From Paenibacillus dakarensis (GTDB lineage: Bacteria; Bacillota; Bacilli; Paenibacillales; Paenibacillaceae), in NCBI RefSeq assembly GCF_001373415.1, contig NZ_CDSE01000024.1, positions 1 to 57,331 on the forward strand: DNA of 57,331 nt, written 5' to 3'. Positions within the stretch are counted from its first letter, which is position 1. Each line of letters starts with the position of its first letter. The translations under genes were made by a program, and so were the position numbers. Under the pieces are notes generated by a model. The model had not been told where the DNA came from and searched no databases. It worked only from the letters and a program-made list of their open reading frames with translations. Below, piece after piece: positions 7,837 through 16,336 of this stretch.

Positions 7837-9261
7837 TTAAAGATCATAGTAGAGTGAGAACTCGTGCGGATGCACCCGAATCGACACTGCTTTGGCTTCG
7901 CCGCGTTTTAATTCAATATAGTTATCGAGGAATTCCTTCGTGAACACGCCGCCCTCGGTCAGAAACTCATAATCAGCCTGCAGCGCATCCAGTGCTTCAT
8001 CAAGCGTTCCAGGAACACTGCGAATCTCTTTCTTTTCGGAATCAGACAACTCATAAATATTCTTATCGAACGGTCCGTAACCAAGTGCCACAGGGTCAAT
8101 CTTACGCTTGATTCCATCAAGGCCGGCCATCAGCATCGCTGAAAATGCAAGATACGGATTCGCTGTTGAGTCCGGTGTGCGGAACTCAATCCGGCAGCCT
8201 CTAGGTGTAACTGCAGCAACCGGAATTCGTACCGCAGCCGAACGGTTTCCTTTGGAGAATACCAGGTTAACAGGAGCTTCATATCCAGGGACCAGACGTT
8301 TAAAGGAGTTGGTACTCGGGTTCGTAAGTGCGATCAGAGCCGGAGCATGATAGAGGATACCACCGATATAATGCATTGCCATCTCGCTCAGATTAGCATA
8401 TGCACCTTTCTCATAAAAGAGCGGGGTATCGCCATCACAGATGGATTGGTGAACATGCATCCCGCTTCCGTTATCTCCGAAAAGCGGCTTCGGCATAAAT
8501 GTCGCCGTCTTGCCATATTGGCGTGCGGTATTGTGGACGATATATTTATAGACAAGCAGGTTATCCGCTGTTTTCTTCAGCGTATCGAAACGAAAGTTGA
8601 TTTCTGCCTGGCCTGCCGTTGCAACTTCATGGTGATGGCGCTCTACACGAAGCCCTGCTTCACCCAGCAAGCGGCACATCTCGCTGCGAATATCCTGCTG
8701 TGTATCCACCGGTGCTACAGGTACGTATCCGCCTTTCACACCGATCTTAAATCCGAGGTTTCCGCCCTCTTCTTTACGATTCGTATTCCATGCCGCTTCC
8801 TCAGACTCTACAACATAACTTGAACTGTTCATCGTGCTTTCATAACGTACATCATCAAACAGAAAGAATTCTGACTCCGGTGCAAAAAAAGCCGCTGTTC
8901 CTATCCCGCTGTCCTGCAAAAACTGCTCTGCCCGTGCAGCAATGCTGCGTGGATCACGATCGTATGCTTCTCCATCCGGTGTATAGATATTGCTCATAAT
9001 GTTCAGTGTAGGGTGTGCCGTAAATGGATCGATATAGCATGATTCCGGATCAGGCATCATGACCATGTCGGATTCTTCAATTCCCCGAAAGCCTGGAATG
9101 GACGAACCGTCAAAAGCTACTCCGTTTATAAATGTCTCTTCATCCACTGCTGATGCTGGTAGTGAAATATGGTGTACGCGCCCTGCCAAATCTACAAACC
9201 GAAAATCAATCCATTCAATGCTGTTTTCTTGAATTGTATGCAATACTCTCTCTACCGACAT
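7837..9261 (-). CDS. glnA: Glutamine synthetase type I, beta-like (GSI-beta)
   Basis: 474 residues. It makes glutamine from glutamate, ammonia and ATP. Signatures: FDGSSIPGF (Asp-50'-type residue), HHHEVATAGQAEINFRF, KPLFGDNGSGMHVHQS and NRSAAVRIPV. Typical Bacillus GlnA is GSI-alpha, about 444 residues. This protein instead aligns by eye with enteric GSI-beta over its whole length, including the ATFMPKP region and the C-terminal DKNIYELSDSEKKEI segment, where Tyr403 lies 72 residues from the end, exactly as does the adenylylated Tyr of E. coli GS. The start is the ATG at 9261 with GGGAGGAAG upstream. No glnR is adjacent, but GlnR/TnrA boxes lie in the promoter. Confidence 0.95.
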   Translation of the reverse strand: MSVERVLHTIQENSIEWIDFRFVDLAGRVHHISLPASAVDEETFINGVAFDGSSIPGFRGIEESDMVMMPDPESCYIDPFTAHPTLNIMSNIYTPDGEAYDRDPRSIAARAEQFLQDSGIGTAAFFAPESEFFLFDDVRYESTMNSSSYVVESEEAAWNTNRKEEGGNLGFKIGVKGGYVPVAPVDTQQDIRSEMCRLLGEAGLRVERHHHEVATAGQAEINFRFDTLKKTADNLLVYKYIVHNTARQYGKTATFMPKPLFGDNGSGMHVHQSICDGDTPLFYEKGAYANLSEMAMHYIGGILYHAPALIALTNPSTNSFKRLVPGYEAPVNLVFSKGNRSAAVRIPVAAVTPRGCRIEFRTPDSTANPYLAFSAMLMAGLDGIKRKIDPVALGYGPFDKNIYELSDSEKKEIRSVPGTLDEALDALQADYEFLTEGGVFTKEFLDNYIELKRGEAKAVSIRVHPHEFSLYYDL

Positions 9262-9338
9262 GTCTCTTCCTCCCAAATTCCGAACATTAACGGCATGTAA
9301 CCCGTCGAACGTTCACACATTTTCCTGTTCTTTCCGTC

Positions 9339-9368
9339 ATTATATTCTCATATGTTAGATAACGTCAA
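9339..9368 (-). promoter_or_regulatory. SigA promoter of glnA
   Basis: Minus-strand TTGACG (complement of 9363-9368), an 18-bp spacer and a perfect TATAAT (complement of 9339-9344). Transcription should begin near 9332, giving a leader of about 70 nt. Confidence 0.8.
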
Positions 9369-9369
9369 T
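9353..9369. promoter_or_regulatory. Degenerate GlnR/TnrA box overlapping the glnA -35
   Basis: TGTTAGATAACGTCAAT keeps one intact half (TGTTA) of the TGTNA-N7-TNACA consensus and a weakened second half. It covers the -35 hexamer and part of the spacer, where bound GlnR would be expected to repress. Confidence 0.5.
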
Positions 9370-9397
9370 ATCCATGTGAGGTATTTTGACTCAATTA

Positions 9398-9414
9398 TGT
9401 TATATTATCTAACA
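9398..9414. promoter_or_regulatory. Perfect GlnR/TnrA box upstream of glnA
   Basis: TGTTATATTATCTAACA matches TGTNA-N7-TNACA at every fixed position. Its centre (9406) lies about 74 bp upstream of the predicted start and 45 bp from the degenerate second box, so a distal site plus a promoter-overlapping site is possible. Confidence 0.8.
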
Positions 9415-9483
9415 TAAATGTTCTTTTGTGCAAAAGAAGCAGTCCACACTACCGAAGCCCCTCCCTGTCAGAAGCTGAATGCA

Positions 9484-9517
9484 GAAAAAACCCGCGGCAG
9501 GGTATCGCCAGCGGGTT
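9484..9517 (-). terminator. Terminator of ispH
   Basis: AACCCGC/GCGGGTT arms (9489-9495, 9511-9517), followed on the minus strand by TTTTC. Confidence 0.8.
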
Positions 9518-9543
9518 ATGAATCAGAATATTAAGAATAATAA

Positions 9544-10488
9544 CTACTTTTTCGCTCTTACTGGAGGAAGAAGCTTGCTCATATTAACGGTTCTCTTTAT
9601 CTCCCATGTATCAGGCTGATCGTGTTCGTATTGCTCCAAATACGAAATCACTTCTTTCGTAATTGGCGTAGGCGTCGAAGCTCCTGATGTGACAGCCACC
9701 TTGTTGACCCCTTCAAGCCATTCCCGTTTCAGCTCGGTAATATCTCCGATCCGGTGGGCAGGTACACCCGCAATCTCTTCGGAAACCTGGGCAAGCCGGT
9801 TCGAGTTATTGCTGCGGGGGTCTCCAACAACGATGACCAGATCTGCCTGCCCAGCCTGTTCAGCTACTGCTTCCTGGCGGACTTGAGTGGCCAGACAAAT
9901 TTCATTATGAATTTCTGCACCCGGAAATTTATCCAGGAGACGCTTCATGATATTTTTAATATCCCATTGACTCATCGTCGTCTGATTGGTGATGATAATC
10001 CGACCTGCTTGAACCCTCAGATCATCAATCTCTTCTTCCTTCTCGATCAGATGGACGTGGTCAGGAGCTACCCCGATAGCACCTTCCGGCTCGGGATGAC
10101 CCTTCTTGCCGATATAGATCACTTCGTACCCGTCTGCAACTTTCTCACGGATAAGATCATGGGTCTTCGTTACATCCGGACAAGTGGCATCCAGTGTGGT
10201 CAGTCCCTTGTCGCGGGCCAGCTTGCGTACTTCAGGAGAAACGCCATGAGCTGTAAATATAACCGTCCCTTTATCAACCTGATTCAGAATTTCCATCCGG
10301 TTCGGTCCATCCAGCGTAATTATCCCTTCGTCTTCAAAAGACTGCGTAACATGACTGTTATGAACAATCATTCCTAATATATATATAGGCCGCGGAAGAT
10401 CTAAATTGCTCGCTGCCTGCCGTGCCAGTACCATTGCGTCGACAACGCCGTAACAGTAGCCGCGCGGCGATATTTTGATCACTTCCAT
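9544..10488 (-). CDS. ispH: 4-hydroxy-3-methylbut-2-enyl diphosphate reductase IspH
   Basis: 314 residues. The last enzyme of the MEP isoprenoid pathway; it reduces HMBPP to IPP and DMAPP using a 4Fe-4S cluster. The three cluster cysteines are visible: C12 in PRGYCYGV, one in LDATCPDV and one in [20 protein letters not shown] and [11 protein letters not shown] are family motifs. The start is the ATG at 10488, with CAGGTG upstream; the eight-codon extension to 10512 is unlikely. The gene lies downstream of the htrA-associated kinase gene on the same strand, about 50 bp away, and may be cotranscribed. Confidence 0.95.
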   Translation of the reverse strand: MEVIKISPRGYCYGVVDAMVLARQAASNLDLPRPIYILGMIVHNSHVTQSFEDEGIITLDGPNRMEILNQVDKGTVIFTAHGVSPEVRKLARDKGLTTLDATCPDVTKTHDLIREKVADGYEVIYIGKKGHPEPEGAIGVAPDHVHLIEKEEEIDDLRVQAGRIIITNQTTMSQWDIKNIMKRLLDKFPGAEIHNEICLATQVRQEAVAEQAGQADLVIVVGDPRSNNSNRLAQVSEEIAGVPAHRIGDITELKREWLEGVNKVAVTSGASTPTPITKEVISYLEQYEHDQPDTWEIKRTVNMSKLLPPVRAKK

Positions 10489-10539
10489 GGTCTTCACCTG
10501 CTTTCTGAGCATTAAATCACAATCTCTATCATTATAACC

Positions 10540-12009
10540 CTATTCGAGTGGAGGAGCAAAAATAACAGGCAGCCAGACGATAAACGTACTGCCTTCTCCG
10601 CGTTTCGTGACCACTTCAACCGAACCGTCATGAGCATCGATAATCCATTTGGCGATTGACAATCCAAGCCCTGTTCCCTCGGTGATTCCCCTGGACTGGT
10701 CAGCCCGGTAGAAGCGCTCAAAAATATGTGGAATTTCATCTTTCTCCATACCGATTCCTGTATCCGAGAAACGGATGCCGACCTGTCCTTTATACAGGAT
10801 AACGTCCAACCGCACCTCGCCTTCAGGCGTGTATTTAAAGCCATTTTCTATGAAAATAAACAGCATCTGCTGTAAATAATCACGGTTTCCTACGACATAC
10901 ACTCCATTTAACGAACGCAGATCGCCAACATGCCATTCCGCTGTTCTTGGCAGGAAATTCGCCCGTCTTGTAACCTCTTCGATAAGCGGCTGCAGGGCTA
11001 TAGGATCCTTCTCGAATGTTTGTCCCGTATCTGCCCGGGCCAGCGAGAGCATATCGGAGACCAGACGGCTCATCCGCTTCGCCTCATCCGATATATCACC
11101 TATAGCTTCGACGGACATTTCCCGCAGTGTTTCCTCATCCAGATCCGGTCGCTCCTCTGGTGGAGCAGTCCATATTTTTTGAAGTAAGTCCACATTCCCT
11201 CGAATTGTCGTGAGCGGAGTCCGCAGCTCGTGGGAAGCATCAGACACAAATCTTCGCTGTGCTGCATAGGCATCCTCAAGCTCTTTGTAGAACCCTTCCG
11301 TCCTCTCCATCATTCCGTTAAATGTTCCAATGAGCCTTCCAATCTCATCCTGCGGACCATCATACTCTATCCGTACACTAAGGTCGGTTCCCTTCTGGAT
11401 CTGATTCGCGGCATCAGCGACCTTCTGAATCGGCTTCATCGATTTCCGAGCAAGGAACAGCCCGAGAGTGGATGCGATGATAAGCGTCGCGAGAGATCCC
11501 GAGATCAGAATGGACCGAAGTCTATTCAGCGTGTTCTCAGCTGTACCTGTATAGGTTCCTACTTGAATCCAGCCAACAACCTCATTCGTGAGCTCCTTAG
11601 TTACAAAGCCTTGATACACTAAGAACGGGTAACCTCCGACATTGAATTTCTTAAACCCGACATCCTTTGAAGCCTTTGCAAAATTTGGCTCCGGCACCTC
11701 AAATTTAAGCCCCCGGAGCTTCATATTGTCAGATCTCCAGGTCAACTGCGTGTAAAAGGTATAGATTTGAACATAGAAATCCGCATCTTCCATCCGCTGC
11801 TTAGAAAATTGGTCCGGAGCCACGCCTAAACTTCCATCCGCAGAAGCAACAAGGCGTGTATTGATTTTGTTATATTGCTGCAATATCTTTGATTCCAATT
11901 CATCATACGTATACCAATGCACGAAGCCATAGACCGCAATACTGAATACGAACAGCGTACTAATCAGAATACCTGAATACCAAGCTGTAAGCCGCCAACG
12001 TATCGACAT
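10540..12009 (-). CDS. Sensor histidine kinase next to htrA (CssS/MprB-like)
   Basis: 489 residues. TM1 is about 8-32, followed by an extracytoplasmic domain of about 130 residues (Phe/Tyr-rich), TM2 about 166-187, a HAMP linker about 188-245, a HisKA H-box with H260 (SDASHELRTPL), and an HATPase domain with FIENGFKYTP, FSDTGIGM and GTGLGLSIAKWI. A membrane-bound OmpR-family kinase. Its gene starts two bases after the stop of the response regulator gene, with GGAGATC upstream, so the pair is coupled. Proximity to htrA suggests a role in secretion/envelope stress like B. subtilis CssRS or mycobacterial MprAB; the signal is inferred. Confidence 0.88.
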   Translation of the reverse strand: MSIRWRLTAWYSGILISTLFVFSIAVYGFVHWYTYDELESKILQQYNKINTRLVASADGSLGVAPDQFSKQRMEDADFYVQIYTFYTQLTWRSDNMKLRGLKFEVPEPNFAKASKDVGFKKFNVGGYPFLVYQGFVTKELTNEVVGWIQVGTYTGTAENTLNRLRSILISGSLATLIIASTLGLFLARKSMKPIQKVADAANQIQKGTDLSVRIEYDGPQDEIGRLIGTFNGMMERTEGFYKELEDAYAAQRRFVSDASHELRTPLTTIRGNVDLLQKIWTAPPEERPDLDEETLREMSVEAIGDISDEAKRMSRLVSDMLSLARADTGQTFEKDPIALQPLIEEVTRRANFLPRTAEWHVGDLRSLNGVYVVGNRDYLQQMLFIFIENGFKYTPEGEVRLDVILYKGQVGIRFSDTGIGMEKDEIPHIFERFYRADQSRGITEGTGLGLSIAKWIIDAHDGSVEVVTKRGEGSTFIVWLPVIFAPPLE

Positions 12010-12010
12010 G

Positions 12011-12697
12011 CTACTGATCTCCTCTTAGAATATATCCTGCACCCCGAATCGTCTGAATCAGCCTCTTCTCGCCCTGCTCCTCCGTTTTTTGACGCAGCAT
12101 GGCGATATATACCTCAAGCACATTAGATTCTCCGCTATAGTCATAACCCCAAATTTTATCCATAATCAAATCGCGGGACAGCACCCGCTTCGGATTCATC
12201 ATGAATAAATGCAGGAGTTCAAACTCTTTCGCAGTCAGCTCCAGTCTTCTTCCGTTTCTTGTAACTTCACGGGCATCGGTATCCATGACCAAATCCTCAT
12301 AAGACAATTTCTGATTGCCTGTTTCTACCCCTGATTTACGTCTTAATAAGGCACGAACCCGGGCCAGCAGCTCCTCCAGAGCAAAAGGCTTAACCAAATA
12401 ATCATCTGCTCCGGAATCCAGTCCCTTCACACGGTTCTCTATCTCATCTTTTGCGGTAAGCATCAACACGGGAACCTTGCTCCCGCCTTCTCTCAGCCTG
12501 CGCAGCGCTTCAAATCCGTCTACCTGAGGCATCATGACATCCAGAACTACCACATCAGGTTCCTCATTCAAAATCATTCTTAACCCTTCAGCCCCGTTCG
12601 AGGCTGTATGAACCTCATACCCTTCAAAAGCCAGGCCTCTTCGCAGCATGGAGGTGATTTTATCATCATCATCAACGATTAGAATACGGGATCGCAT
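12011..12697 (-). CDS. OmpR-family response regulator next to htrA (CssR/MprA-like)
   Basis: 228 residues. Receiver domain about 1-115 with an acidic cluster at residues 9-12 (LIVDDDD), phosphoacceptor D53 (VVVLDVMMP), a Thr in LMLTAKD and Lys in LVKPFAL. The C-terminal winged helix (about 130-226) has the TAKEFELLHLFM and TIRGAGYILRG motifs. It pairs with the kinase just downstream. The likely target is htrA immediately upstream, whose promoter carries a three-copy 11-bp direct repeat of the kind bound by tandem OmpR-type dimers. CssR and MprA are the best functional analogues; orthology was not tested. Confidence 0.88.
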   Translation of the reverse strand: MRSRILIVDDDDKITSMLRRGLAFEGYEVHTASNGAEGLRMILNEEPDVVVLDVMMPQVDGFEALRRLREGGSKVPVLMLTAKDEIENRVKGLDSGADDYLVKPFALEELLARVRALLRRKSGVETGNQKLSYEDLVMDTDAREVTRNGRRLELTAKEFELLHLFMMNPKRVLSRDLIMDKIWGYDYSGESNVLEVYIAMLRQKTEEQGEKRLIQTIRGAGYILRGDQ

Positions 12698-12767
12698 GTT
12701 GGCATCTCCTCTTATAATTATATGCTTTCTTGTACATCCTCATTATATCCGCGCCTCCAAGAACAGC

Positions 12768-12798
12768 ACAAGCGGAAGGGAATCTCCCTTCCGCTTGT
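12768..12798. terminator. Strong hairpin between htrA and the regulator gene
   Basis: ACAAGCGGAAGGGA pairs with its complement around a four-base loop. There is no T run on either side, so it may act as a weak terminator or an mRNA-stabilising/processing hairpin that sets different htrA and regulator levels. Confidence 0.6.
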
Positions 12799-12822
12799 CT
12801 CTAGACTCCGTTAAAGAGGCTG

Positions 12823-14418
12823 TTAACGCTGCTGATCCAGATTGAATTCGTTCCGGTCACCAATCGTAATCGGCAGATCAAGCTTCTTGCCGTTTCGCAC
12901 GACATTCAGTGTAATTTTATCGCCGACTTTCTTCGATTGGATAAATTCAATCAAATCCTGTGCTGTCGCATATTTCGTTCCATCGGCTCCTGTCACTATA
13001 TCATATTGACGAAGATCCGCTTCATAAGCCGGAGAACGGAACACGACACTGTCAACAAAAGATCCTTCCGTTACGTCAGTGCCCAGCTGCTGGGATACTT
13101 GAGGTGTCAGGGTTCCAAGACTTGCACCGATAAATGGAACCGGCTCTTTCGGCACTTCTTTGTTATTCTTCAGGTAGTCCAATACCTCGCTGATCGTTTT
13201 AGAAGGAATAGCAAACCCAATTCCTTGCGCTTGCGCGCTTACGGCTACGTTCATGCCGATTACTTCACCCTTCAGATTGAGAAGCGGTCCGCCGGAGTTA
13301 CCCGGGTTAATCGAAGCATCGGTTTGCAGAAGATGCTCGTAATTACGATCCTCTTCACCGTTTGTACCTTGAATATCAATCTCGCGTTCCTTCGAACTGA
13401 GGACACCAGCGGTTACGGTATGCTCAAATCCTTGAGGGTTACCAATAGCTACCAGCCATTCACCAACCTTCAGATCATCTGAATTACCAAGCTTTACAGC
13501 CGGGAATTCTCGATCTCCTTCGATTTTAAGTACAGCTAAATCAAGTTCATAACTCGAACCAAGCAATTTAGCCTCGTAAGGCTTCTTGTTATCCTGAAGC
13601 GTTACCTGAATGACATCCGCTCCATGCACTACGTGCTCGTTCGTAAGAATATAGCCTGATTTGTCAAAAATAAATCCAGATCCGATACCCGATGGCTGGA
13701 GCTGCGAGGATCCTTGACTGCTATCATTGTTATTGCTTCTATTCGACTGATCACCGAAGAAGTAACGGAACAAAGGATCATCCATATTCGATCCGTTCTG
13801 TCCATTGCTGCTGTTAACAAACGTTTTAATCAACGTCACTGCAGGACTTGCCTGATCTACTACTGATGCTACATCGCCTGGATTCGATGGAATTTGAGCT
13901 GAAGTCGTCTGGTTGGAATCCTGATCTTCCGTAGACGCAAGAGCTGATTTTACATCTCCAGCTTGTGCAGCTTGCGTAGTTGATGCCGTGTCCGGAGTAA
14001 ATAAATTTGCCCGGTCTGCTGCAAACATGAGCCCGGTAATGACAAGCATACCTGCCAGGAAAGAGAGAAGCACCGTTTTGACTGAACTCCTAGGCTTCTT
14101 GCTATAGTTCCATTGTCTGTTCGAAGATTTATCCGGAAGAGAGCCGCCTCGGCTGCCTCCATCTCCTTGGCCTGATCCAGACATATAGGGAGATGGAACA
14201 GGCTTTACTGTTTTTGGAGCTGTAACTTCAACTTCCTGCGGTTCATTCCGTTTATAAGGATCTTGATCTTCACTGTGGTTTTCTTCATCACCAATAGACT
14301 TGAACGGTCCGTAAGAATAATAGTAAGAAGAGCTGTCTGAAGACGAATTTGGTTGTGGTCCAGGTTCATTCACCTGATCCTCATCTTTCTGACCAAAACG
14401 ATTTCTCTGATCGTCCAT
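12823..14418 (-). CDS. htrA: HtrA-like membrane-anchored serine protease with PDZ domain
   Basis: 531 residues. A long, polar, Ser/Tyr/Pro-rich cytosolic N-terminus (1-110), one TM helix (about 113-133), a low-complexity linker, a trypsin-like domain with the triad H262 (TNEHVVHG), D293 (ELDLAVLKI) and S375 (NPGNSGGPLL), and a C-terminal PDZ domain (about 430-525). It degrades or refolds misfolded exported proteins at the outer membrane face of the cytoplasmic membrane. The start has TAGGAGGTAAAGAC directly upstream. It precedes a two-component system likely to control it. Confidence 0.93.
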   Translation of the reverse strand: MDDQRNRFGQKDEDQVNEPGPQPNSSSDSSSYYYSYGPFKSIGDEENHSEDQDPYKRNEPQEVEVTAPKTVKPVPSPYMSGSGQGDGGSRGGSLPDKSSNRQWNYSKKPRSSVKTVLLSFLAGMLVITGLMFAADRANLFTPDTASTTQAAQAGDVKSALASTEDQDSNQTTSAQIPSNPGDVASVVDQASPAVTLIKTFVNSSNGQNGSNMDDPLFRYFFGDQSNRSNNNDSSQGSSQLQPSGIGSGFIFDKSGYILTNEHVVHGADVIQVTLQDNKKPYEAKLLGSSYELDLAVLKIEGDREFPAVKLGNSDDLKVGEWLVAIGNPQGFEHTVTAGVLSSKEREIDIQGTNGEEDRNYEHLLQTDASINPGNSGGPLLNLKGEVIGMNVAVSAQAQGIGFAIPSKTISEVLDYLKNNKEVPKEPVPFIGASLGTLTPQVSQQLGTDVTEGSFVDSVVFRSPAYEADLRQYDIVTGADGTKYATAQDLIEFIQSKKVGDKITLNVVRNGKKLDLPITIGDRNEFNLDQQR

Positions 14419-14438
14419 GTCTTTACCTCCTATTAGAT

Positions 14439-14456
14439 CACTTGGCTTACCAAGTG
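14439..14456 (-). repeat. 7-4-7 inverted repeat in the htrA leader
   Basis: CACTTGG-N4-CCAAGTG lies just upstream of the htrA ribosome site, in the 5' untranslated region. It could be an operator or an mRNA hairpin. Confidence 0.45.
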
Positions 14457-14485
14457 GTTTAATAAATTATCTGTTCTTATTGTGT

Positions 14486-14521
14486 ACTATAAACCTTAAT
14501 AGCACCTTAAAAACAATTTAA
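14486..14521 (-). promoter_or_regulatory. htrA promoter with three 11-bp-spaced direct repeats
   Basis: On the minus strand TTAAAT-N5-TTAAGG-N5-TTAAGG (complements of 14516-14521, 14505-14510, 14494-14499) sit at exact 11-bp steps, just upstream of TATAGT (complement of 14486-14491), which is a good -10. The -35 position is poor, so the repeats probably recruit an OmpR-type activator, most simply the adjacent regulator. Confidence 0.6.
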
Positions 14522-14575
14522 AGTAAGATAAAAACAGAGGAATCATATTTTCCCTTAAAAAGATTCTTGCGAAAA

Positions 14576-15226
14576 TTACTCCGGCTTAACCCAGCCCTTT
14601 CTATGCGCAAATATGGCAAGCTGTGTTCGATCCTCCAGCTCGCATTTCATAAGCAGGTTACTGACATGTGTTTTGACTGTTTTTATGCTGATATGCAGCT
14701 CTTCTCCGATCTCTTTGTTGCTCTTCCCCTCAGCAATAAGCAGCAGAACTTCCTTTTCCCGTTCCGTAAGCCCCGATTGATCCCCCTGAACCATATGGTG
14801 CCGGATCCCCCGGGTCAGTGCCTCTGATACATCCTTCGTCATGACCGGCATCCCTCGAAAAGCACCCTGCAGCGCATATATAAGCTCATCTGCAGAAACG
14901 GTCTTGAGTACATAGCTGACCGCGCCCGCTTCAATACATTCAACCACCAGATTATCTTCAAGAAAGCTTGTAAGAATTACGATTTTCTGACCCGGGAATT
15001 CTGACATTACCGCTTTTGTCGTCTCAGCCCCGTTCATCACCGGCATCATCAGGTCCATCAGTATAAGGTCTGGTGCTTCCTTATGCCCTCTAAGATAATC
15101 GAGCACCTCCTGGCCGTTGGAAGCTTCTCCAATCACCTCAAAAGACGAATCCAAGGATAAATACGTTTTAAGTCCCATTCGGACCATATCGTGGTCATCA
15201 GCAAGCAGTATTCTTATTGCGCTCAT
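14576..15226 (-). CDS. liaR: LiaR-type response regulator
   Basis: 216 residues, NarL/LuxR class. Receiver domain about 1-120 with acidic D10/D11 (LLADDHDMVR), phosphoacceptor D58 (LILMDLMMP) and Lys in YVLKTVSADE; LuxR HTH about 150-205 (SGLTEREKEVLLLIAEGKS, then ISIKTVKTHVSNLL). It is the third gene of a liaF-liaS-liaR cluster, 13 bases after liaS, and should be phosphorylated by LiaS when the cell envelope is damaged. No liaIH target operon is in the window. Confidence 0.93.
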   Translation of the reverse strand: MSAIRILLADDHDMVRMGLKTYLSLDSSFEVIGEASNGQEVLDYLRGHKEAPDLILMDLMMPVMNGAETTKAVMSEFPGQKIVILTSFLEDNLVVECIEAGAVSYVLKTVSADELIYALQGAFRGMPVMTKDVSEALTRGIRHHMVQGDQSGLTEREKEVLLLIAEGKSNKEIGEELHISIKTVKTHVSNLLMKCELEDRTQLAIFAHRKGWVKPE

Positions 15227-15239
15227 TACGGCTCCCCCT

Positions 15240-16331
15240 CTATTCTTCCCCTAAAGATAGCTTATCTTCTGTTTCCTCACCAGCTGCAGTTGAATCAAAC
15301 GGAACATCTTCATTCTCTGGATTCTCAAACAGCGGGATATGCACACGTACGGTTGTTCCAGCGCCTCGGCGGCTAATAATGTCGACCTGTCCGCCCAATT
15401 TCTCTGCACGTTCACGCATGGTAGATAAACCGTAAGATCCCTGTCTTGGCGTCATTTCATTGAAGCCCTGTCCATCATCACTTATACTCAGTACTACTCG
15501 TTTAGGCTCCTCATGCAGTGACATGCTTACAAGACTGGCTCTGGCATGCTTTACAATATTGGCTATTGCCTCTTGTATGATGAGAAAAAGCTGATGCTCA
15601 ATCGCTTCGGACACGCCGTCGTACATCTCAACATCTTTTATACCTTTGAGCCCATTCTGACGGCAGTAATCAGGAAACCAACGTTCCAAAGCCTCTTCCA
15701 AAGTCTTGCCTTCAAGCTCAACCGGCCGCAGCTGGGCAATCAACGCTCTCATCTGCTTCTGTGCCGTATGTGACATCGAAATTAACTGCTCCAGCACTTT
15801 ATCACCATGATCGGGATTTTTCTTCATCACACCCGGCAATGATGATGCTGACATATGTATAGCGAATAACTGCTGACTAACTGTGTCGTGCAAATCTCTG
15901 GCCATCCGTCTGCGTTCTTCCAGAACGGCAGCTTCCGCCGCGATTTCCTTCTCTATTACATCCTGTTCACCCAATCGCTGAAGCAGCTTCATCTTCTTCT
16001 CCAACGCTTCGGTCATCTCGTTAAATTCCGCATAGACCCGGGCAAAAGATGCGTCTTCAGCTGCCGGCATTCGAACGGTCAGATTTCCTTTAGCAACTTG
16101 AAGCATATTAAGGTGAAGCATATCCAGCGGTCTTTGTATACGTTGACCGGCAATGTACCCGGCAATCCCTGTAAACAGAACAATACCAACCGTGTAATAT
16201 ACCCACAGTCGGTTGTCCTGGATCTGAATGTAACCTGCCTCGTTCACGGCGCATAGAAATACAGCTACCGCCCCCCCGATCAGCAAGAAGTACAGCATGA
16301 TCACCCATTTTGTGTTTTTTATAAAACTCAT
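15240..16331 (-). CDS. liaS: LiaS-type sensor histidine kinase
   Basis: 363 residues. Two TM helices (about 9-28 and 44-64) enclose a very short extracytoplasmic loop, typical of intramembrane-sensing kinases. HAMP about 65-120, a NarX-type HisKA_3 domain with H148 (RMARDLHDTVSQQL), and an HATPase domain with SISDDGQGF and GLSTMRERAEKLGG. LiaS responds to lipid II-cycle antibiotics with LiaF holding it in check. It starts five bases after liaF, so the three genes are coupled. An acidic C-terminal tail of about 25 residues is the only unusual feature. Confidence 0.93.
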   Translation of the reverse strand: MSFIKNTKWVIMLYFLLIGGAVAVFLCAVNEAGYIQIQDNRLWVYYTVGIVLFTGIAGYIAGQRIQRPLDMLHLNMLQVAKGNLTVRMPAAEDASFARVYAEFNEMTEALEKKMKLLQRLGEQDVIEKEIAAEAAVLEERRRMARDLHDTVSQQLFAIHMSASSLPGVMKKNPDHGDKVLEQLISMSHTAQKQMRALIAQLRPVELEGKTLEEALERWFPDYCRQNGLKGIKDVEMYDGVSEAIEHQLFLIIQEAIANIVKHARASLVSMSLHEEPKRVVLSISDDGQGFNEMTPRQGSYGLSTMRERAEKLGGQVDIISRRGAGTTVRVHIPLFENPENEDVPFDSTAAGEETEDKLSLGEE

Positions 16332-16336
16332 ATATT

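Noticed and set aside
9754..10377. 207-codon plus-strand ORF
   Set aside because: It lies entirely antisense to ispH, whose motifs are intact, and has no ribosome site.
10512..10844. 110-codon minus-strand ORF overlapping the kinase 3' end
   Set aside because: It is an out-of-frame reading of the kinase gene; the kinase frame has the expected N, G1 and G2 boxes through this region.
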